Source: Rhodospirillales bacterium
GTDB lineage: Bacteria; Pseudomonadota; Alphaproteobacteria; CACIAM-22H2
Assembly (NCBI GenBank): GCA_016195145.1
Contig: JACQAF010000005.1
Location: forward strand, 1 to 9,220
DNA length: 9,220 nucleotides
Direction: 5' to 3'
Part shown: piece after piece, positions 6,105 to 9,220 of the stretch
Numbering within the stretch: the first letter of the stretch is position 1
Layout: each line of letters starts with the position of its first letter
The notes under the pieces: generated by a model
What the model was told of the DNA's origin: nothing
What the model saw: only the letters and a program-made list of their open reading frames with translations
The model's database searches: none
Position numbers and translations under genes: made by a program

Positions 6105-6709
6105 CCAGCGAGCGCCTCCGCGAACTCGGCGCAGGTCATGACCGGTGAAATGGCCGCCAGCGACGCCACGGTGACCCGGTGCACCTCGTCGCCGAACGCA
6201 GCGCAGCCGTCCGAAAGCAGGATCGTCGCGAAATCGCGCACATGCGCGTCGCGCAGGGTCGAGGCGACGCCGCCATTGGTCACGATCCCGGCAAACGCCA
6301 GCGTCTCGATGCCCGCCTTGCGCAGCACAAATTCGAGTCGGCTCATATAGAACGCCGAATACGCGACCTTCTCGATCGGCAAATCCGTAGGTTTCAGCTC
6401 ATCGACGAGATCGTGCCCGAAGCTGCCCGGCGCGAAATCCCCCTTGGCAAGGAACGGCCGCAATTTCTTAAGATGCGGCGCGATCATCGGCTCGCCGCCC
6501 TTCCCCGGCACCAGCGTGAAATGCGTCGACACGATCCAGCCGCCGGCCCGTCGCGTCGCCTCGGCCACCGGCCCGAGGCGCGCCGGCAGCGCGGCGATGG
6601 CGGGTGAAGTCTGGCCGGCCCGGCCATACGCTCCCTGCGGATGAAGAAAATCGTTCTGCAGATCGACGAGCACCAGCGCCGTCGTCGCCGGCTTGAGGGT
6701 GTGGGTCAT
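6101..6709 (-). CDS. Isochorismatase-fold (cysteine hydrolase superfamily) protein with Gly at the catalytic Cys position
   Basis: This 202-residue protein has the isochorismatase/nicotinamidase/N-carbamoylsarcosine amidase fold. The N-terminal motif ALVLVDLQNDF (11-21) contains the catalytic Asp16, and EKVAYSAF (113-120) contains the catalytic Lys114. The usual third catalytic residue lies in a motif of the form GxxTxxCVxxTxxDA. Here this segment is GIVTNGGVASTLRDA (141-155), so Gly147 occupies the nucleophile position. The rest of the motif and the DGCAAF segment (167-172) are conserved, so the fold should be intact. True isochorismatases (EntB, PhzD) also have Gly there and hydrolyse a vinyl ether instead of an amide, so an amidase role such as N-carbamoylsarcosine hydrolysis is doubtful despite the HyuA/HyuB neighbours. 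The start at 6709 overlaps the HyuA stop as ATGA. An in-frame ATG 58 codons upstream lies inside HyuA, and the segment it would add looks like out-of-frame coding sequence rich in Arg. The stop overlaps the FAD gene start as ATGA. Confidence 0.88.
   Translation of the reverse strand: MTHTLKPATTALVLVDLQNDFLHPQGAYGRAGQTSPAIAALPARLGPVAEATRRAGGWIVSTHFTLVPGKGGEPMIAPHLKKLRPFLAKGDFAPGSFGHDLVDELKPTDLPIEKVAYSAFYMSRLEFVLRKAGIETLAFAGIVTNGGVASTLRDAHVRDFATILLSDGCAAFGDEVHRVTVASLAAISPVMTCAEFAEALAG
6115..6119 (-). promoter_or_regulatory. Ribosome binding site for the FAD dehydrogenase gene
   Basis: Read on the minus strand this is GGAGG, ten bases before the ATG at 6104-6102 and inside the end of the isochorismatase-fold gene. 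It supports that start for the FAD enzyme. Confidence 0.6.
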
Positions 6710-8772
6710 GAAGCGCGCTCGACGATCAGGTTGCCGAAAGAATCGACGCGGGCGACGAGATCGGGGTCGACCCAGGTCGTCGCGTCGGGTTGTTCGAGAA
6801 TGGCCGGCCCTTTGACTATCGCGCCCACCGGCAGCGCCAGCCGGTCGTAGATTTTCGTCGCGTGCGGCTTGCCGTCGAACCATACGGGCCGTTCGCCGGT
6901 TTGCGCCGACGCGAGGCTGCCGCCCGCCGGGCGCATGCGCGCAAGATCGAGCTTCGGCCGCCGCCCGATGATCGCGACGCGCAACGTCAAAACCCGCGTC
7001 GCCACGCCTTCGAGCAGCCGCCCGAAAGCCTGCCGGTATGCCCCCTCGAAAGCATCGCGGATGGCGTCATGCGTAAGGTTCGCGAGCGTCGCCAGGGGCA
7101 ATGATACGGCGACGGTATGCGTCTGCCCGACATACGACATGTCAAGTTCGACCAAGGTTTCAATGCCCTCGAAACGGACATGGCTCTTGGCCAGCAATCC
7201 GCGCCCGTCGCGCTCCATCCCGGCAATCGATCGCCCCAGCACCGCCGGATCGAGGCCGCCGGCGTCCGGCGACACGAGCGGCCGGTTTATGGTCTGGACG
7301 AAATCGTGACGCATGTCGGCGATGACGCAACCCAGCGCCGACGTGACCCCCGGAAAACGCGGCACCAGCGCCGAGGCGAGACCGACATCCTTGATCAAGG
7401 CGCCGGCGTGCAGCGCGCCAGCGCCGCCGAAGGGCATCAGCGAAAAGCGCTTGGGATCGTGGCCGCGCTCGATCGACACCAGGCGTATGGCGCCGGCCAT
7501 ATGCGAATTGGCGACGCGCAGCATCGCCTCTGCCGCCGCGTGCGGATCGAGGCCGAGCGGCCTGCCGACGGTCGCGTCGATGGCGGATAGCGCCGCCTCC
7601 ACGTCGAGACGCCGGAGCTTGTCAGCGATCGGCCGGTCGGCGTTGATCCGGCCGAGCACGAGATTGGCGTCGGTCACGGTCGGCTGCGTGCTGCCGTTGG
7701 CGTAGCACACCGGCCCGGGGTCCGACCCCGCCGATTCCGGCCCGACCTGCAGCAGCCCGCCGCGATCGATACTGGCGATCGAGCCGCCGCCGGCGCCAAT
7801 CGTCGTGATCTCGATCATCGGCGTGCGCACGACTAGACCGAAATCGATCGTCGTCTGCGCAGCGAGGATGGACCGTCCGCCGGCGATCAGCGCGACGTCG
7901 AAGCTCGTTCCGCCCATGTCGCCGGTGATGACGTTGGGGAAGCCCGCGGTCGCCGCGATATGCGCCGCGGCGATGACGCCGGCAGCGGGGCCGGACAAAG
8001 CGGTGCGTACGGGCAGCCGCGCGGCCGTGTCGACCGACATGACGCCGCCATTCGACTGAACGATGAGAAGCTGCGCGCCGCTGCGCGCCTCGCGCAGCCG
8101 GCCGTCGAGCGACGAGAGATAGGACGCCACGACCGGCTGGAGATAGGCGTTGAGCGCCGTGGTCGAGGCGCGCTCGAATTCGCGGATCTCGGGCAGGATC
8201 TCGTACGAAGCGCTGACATAAGGATTCGGCCACGCCGCACGCAAGGCGGTCAGCGCCGCGCGCTCGTTCGCCGAGTTGGCGTAGGCGTTGATGAAAAAGA
8301 CGGCGACGGCTTCGGCTCCGCGCTCGATCAACACGCGCGCGGCGCGCTTCACCTCTTCGGGATCGACCGGGGTACGCACCGTGCCGTCGGCCAGGGTACG
8401 CTCGGCGACCTCGAGCCGCAGATCGCGCGGCACGACCGGCACGAATTCGCCCCACAGCCCCCAAGTCTGCCGGCGGTCGCGGCGGCGCATTTCCAGCACG
8501 TCGGCGAAACCGGCCGTGGTGATGATCCCGGCCCTGGCCCCTTTGCGCTCAAGCAGCGCGTTGGTACCGACGGTGGTGCCATGAACGATAGCGGCGAGAC
8601 GGTCGAAGCCATGACCGCCAGCCGCGATGCCGGCGAGAAAACCCTGCGACTGGTCGCCGCGCGTCGAGGGCACCTTGCGCGTATCGATGGCGCCGGACGC
8701 CTCGTCGTAGAAAAAGAGATCGGTGAACGTGCCGCCGACATCGACGCCGACGATGAGCGAAGGCGACGTCAT
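6706..8772 (-). CDS. hyuA: Hydantoinase/oxoprolinase subunit A (HyuA family)
   Basis: This 688-residue ATP-binding subunit belongs to the hydantoinase A/5-oxoprolinase/acetone carboxylase beta family. The family phosphorylates or activates a carbonyl or lactam, and the HyuB partner completes hydrolysis or carboxylation. The N-terminal domain opens with VDVGGTFTD (10-18), the ASKHA-type phosphate loop, and HGTTVGTNALLER (64-76). The central domain shows ERASTTALNAYLQP (200-213), QSNGGVM (239-245), SGPAAG (260-265), DMGGTSFD (285-292), GAGGGSIA (327-334) and GPESAGSDPGPVCY (344-357). Further on are MPFGGAGALHA (446-456), YVGQTHTV (547-554) and the C-terminal GPAILEQPDATTWVDP (655-670). The length of just under 700 fits a stand-alone HyuA with no fused B subunit. 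GAAGGA-type ribosome binding is present seven bases before the start, within the end of hyuB. The precise reaction (N-methylhydantoin, hydantoin, 5-oxoproline or other lactam, or carboxylation) cannot be read from motifs; a carbamoylase in the facing operon favours a hydantoin-like ring. Confidence 0.94.
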   Translation of the reverse strand: MTSPSLIVGVDVGGTFTDLFFYDEASGAIDTRKVPSTRGDQSQGFLAGIAAGGHGFDRLAAIVHGTTVGTNALLERKGARAGIITTAGFADVLEMRRRDRRQTWGLWGEFVPVVPRDLRLEVAERTLADGTVRTPVDPEEVKRAARVLIERGAEAVAVFFINAYANSANERAALTALRAAWPNPYVSASYEILPEIREFERASTTALNAYLQPVVASYLSSLDGRLREARSGAQLLIVQSNGGVMSVDTAARLPVRTALSGPAAGVIAAAHIAATAGFPNVITGDMGGTSFDVALIAGGRSILAAQTTIDFGLVVRTPMIEITTIGAGGGSIASIDRGGLLQVGPESAGSDPGPVCYANGSTQPTVTDANLVLGRINADRPIADKLRRLDVEAALSAIDATVGRPLGLDPHAAAEAMLRVANSHMAGAIRLVSIERGHDPKRFSLMPFGGAGALHAGALIKDVGLASALVPRFPGVTSALGCVIADMRHDFVQTINRPLVSPDAGGLDPAVLGRSIAGMERDGRGLLAKSHVRFEGIETLVELDMSYVGQTHTVAVSLPLATLANLTHDAIRDAFEGAYRQAFGRLLEGVATRVLTLRVAIIGRRPKLDLARMRPAGGSLASAQTGERPVWFDGKPHATKIYDRLALPVGAIVKGPAILEQPDATTWVDPDLVARVDSFGNLIVERAS

Positions 8773-8775
8773 GGC

Positions 8776-9220
8776 TTATTCCTTCGCCGCGCCGCGAAGG
8801 GCGTCGGTCCGCCCCTCGTCGACCGCGCCGCCCGCATCGATCGCCACGCGATACTGGGCGAGCGCCGCACCGGGCGTCACATAACCCAGCCGTACGTCGT
8901 GTCGTACGGCGGCGACGGGACGCTTGCCTGGATCGCCGTAACCGCCGCCGCCCGGCGTTTCCAGAAGCAGGCGCTGCCCCTTGCGGATCGACAGCCCGAC
9001 CAGTTTCGAGGCCATTGGCGGGCTCCTCGTCGTATTGCCATCCGGATAGACAAAGCGATTGAGGGCGCCGGCCGCCCCGCCGACGACCCCCGGCGGCGCA
9101 AATTTTCCGCGCTCGCCGAACAGGAAGACATCCGCCTGCTCCTCGATCAGTTCGATTTCGTAAATGGCGCCGAGCCCGCCGCGCTGCGCGCCCGCCCCGC
9201 CCGAATCGGGGCGCAGCGCC
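8776..9220 (-). CDS. hyuB: Hydantoinase/oxoprolinase subunit B (HyuB family), C-terminal part only
   Basis: The last 147 or so codons of hyuB are present; the gene continues beyond base 9220. Reading is open on the minus strand from 9219, beginning ALRPDSGGAGAQRGGLGAIY, which is the well-conserved segment of hydantoinase B/acetone carboxylase alpha proteins. Near the end come LLETPGGGGYGDP, an AVRHDVRLGYVTP segment and AQYRVAI, the usual HyuB C-terminus. The family usually has 500-580 residues, so about three quarters is missing. HyuB forms the catalytic complex with HyuA and does the ring opening, or carboxylation in the acetone carboxylase branch. The ATG at 9015 is internal and is not the start of a separate gene. 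The TAA stop is three bases before the hyuA start, so the two are surely co-transcribed and co-translated. Confidence 0.93.
   Translation of the reverse strand, partial: ALRPDSGGAGAQRGGLGAIYEIELIEEQADVFLFGERGKFAPPGVVGGAAGALNRFVYPDGNTTRSPPMASKLVGLSIRKGQRLLLETPGGGGYGDPGKRPVAAVRHDVRLGYVTPGAALAQYRVAIDAGGAVDEGRTDALRGAAKE
8780..8785 (-). promoter_or_regulatory. Ribosome binding site for hyuA
   Basis: Read on the minus strand this is GAAGGA, seven bases before the hyuA ATG (8772-8770) and inside the last codons of hyuB. It fixes the hyuA start, which also leaves the phosphate-loop motif at its usual place close to the N-terminus. Confidence 0.7.

Noticed and set aside
6101..6709. Calling this gene N-carbamoylsarcosine amidase because of the HyuA/HyuB context
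   Set aside because: The nucleophilic Cys that such amidases need is Gly147, so the context-based name is not supported by the active site.
6710..6883. Longer start for the isochorismatase-fold gene
   Set aside because: The extra 58 codons lie wholly inside hyuA in another frame and translate to an Arg-rich stretch. The ATG at 6709 gives the family's usual N-terminus and an ATGA overlap.
8776..9015. Small stand-alone gene starting at the ATG at 9015 on the minus strand
   Set aside because: The frame continues upstream without a stop to the window edge and encodes the conserved HyuB segment, so this ATG is internal to hyuB.

Overview
This GC-rich window holds two operons that face each other, and most of both concern uptake and breakdown of a small nitrogen compound. 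Codon use is uniform and strongly G/C-ending at third positions. Together with the gene types (a carbamoylase next to a SsuA/THI5-type ABC transporter, and a HyuA/HyuB pair) this suggests an alphaproteobacterium of the rhizobial or rhodospirilloid sort. That assignment is inference; there is no rRNA or other marker in the window.

Plus strand, 1 to 4577: the 3' part of an M20-family N-carbamoyl amino acid amidohydrolase (beta-ureidopropionase/HyuC type), then an ABC ATPase, two membrane permeases and a periplasmic binding protein of the NMT1/THI5 family. The three membrane-complex genes overlap end to end. The binding-protein gene is set apart by a 61-base gap carrying a small hairpin and a strong ribosome binding site. 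A clear intrinsic terminator with a cTTCGg loop follows at about 4610-4641.

Minus strand, 9220 down to 4692: the C-terminal end of HyuB (the gene runs off the window), complete HyuA, an isochorismatase-fold protein and an FAD-dependent dehydrogenase of the FrdA/ketosteroid-dehydrogenase superfamily. The genes are packed with ATGA overlaps or a 3-base gap, so they form one transcription unit whose promoter lies outside the window.

A plausible joint role is that the ABC system imports a cyclic ureide, imide or pyrimidine-type compound, HyuAB opens or otherwise activates the ring using ATP, and the M20 carbamoylase removes the carbamoyl group. The FAD enzyme would add or remove a C-C double bond, and the isochorismatase-fold protein would perform an unknown hydrolysis. 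Each family assignment is well supported by sequence motifs, but the shared substrate is inference. The most notable oddities are the isochorismatase-fold protein, whose catalytic Cys position is Gly; the second permease, which has about 115 extra hydrophobic N-terminal residues; and the FAD enzyme, which lacks the fumarate-reductase active-site Arg. I found no mobile elements, CRISPR arrays, tRNA or rRNA genes. No gene-free stretch exceeds 300 bases; the longest is the 114-base gap between the two operon ends.
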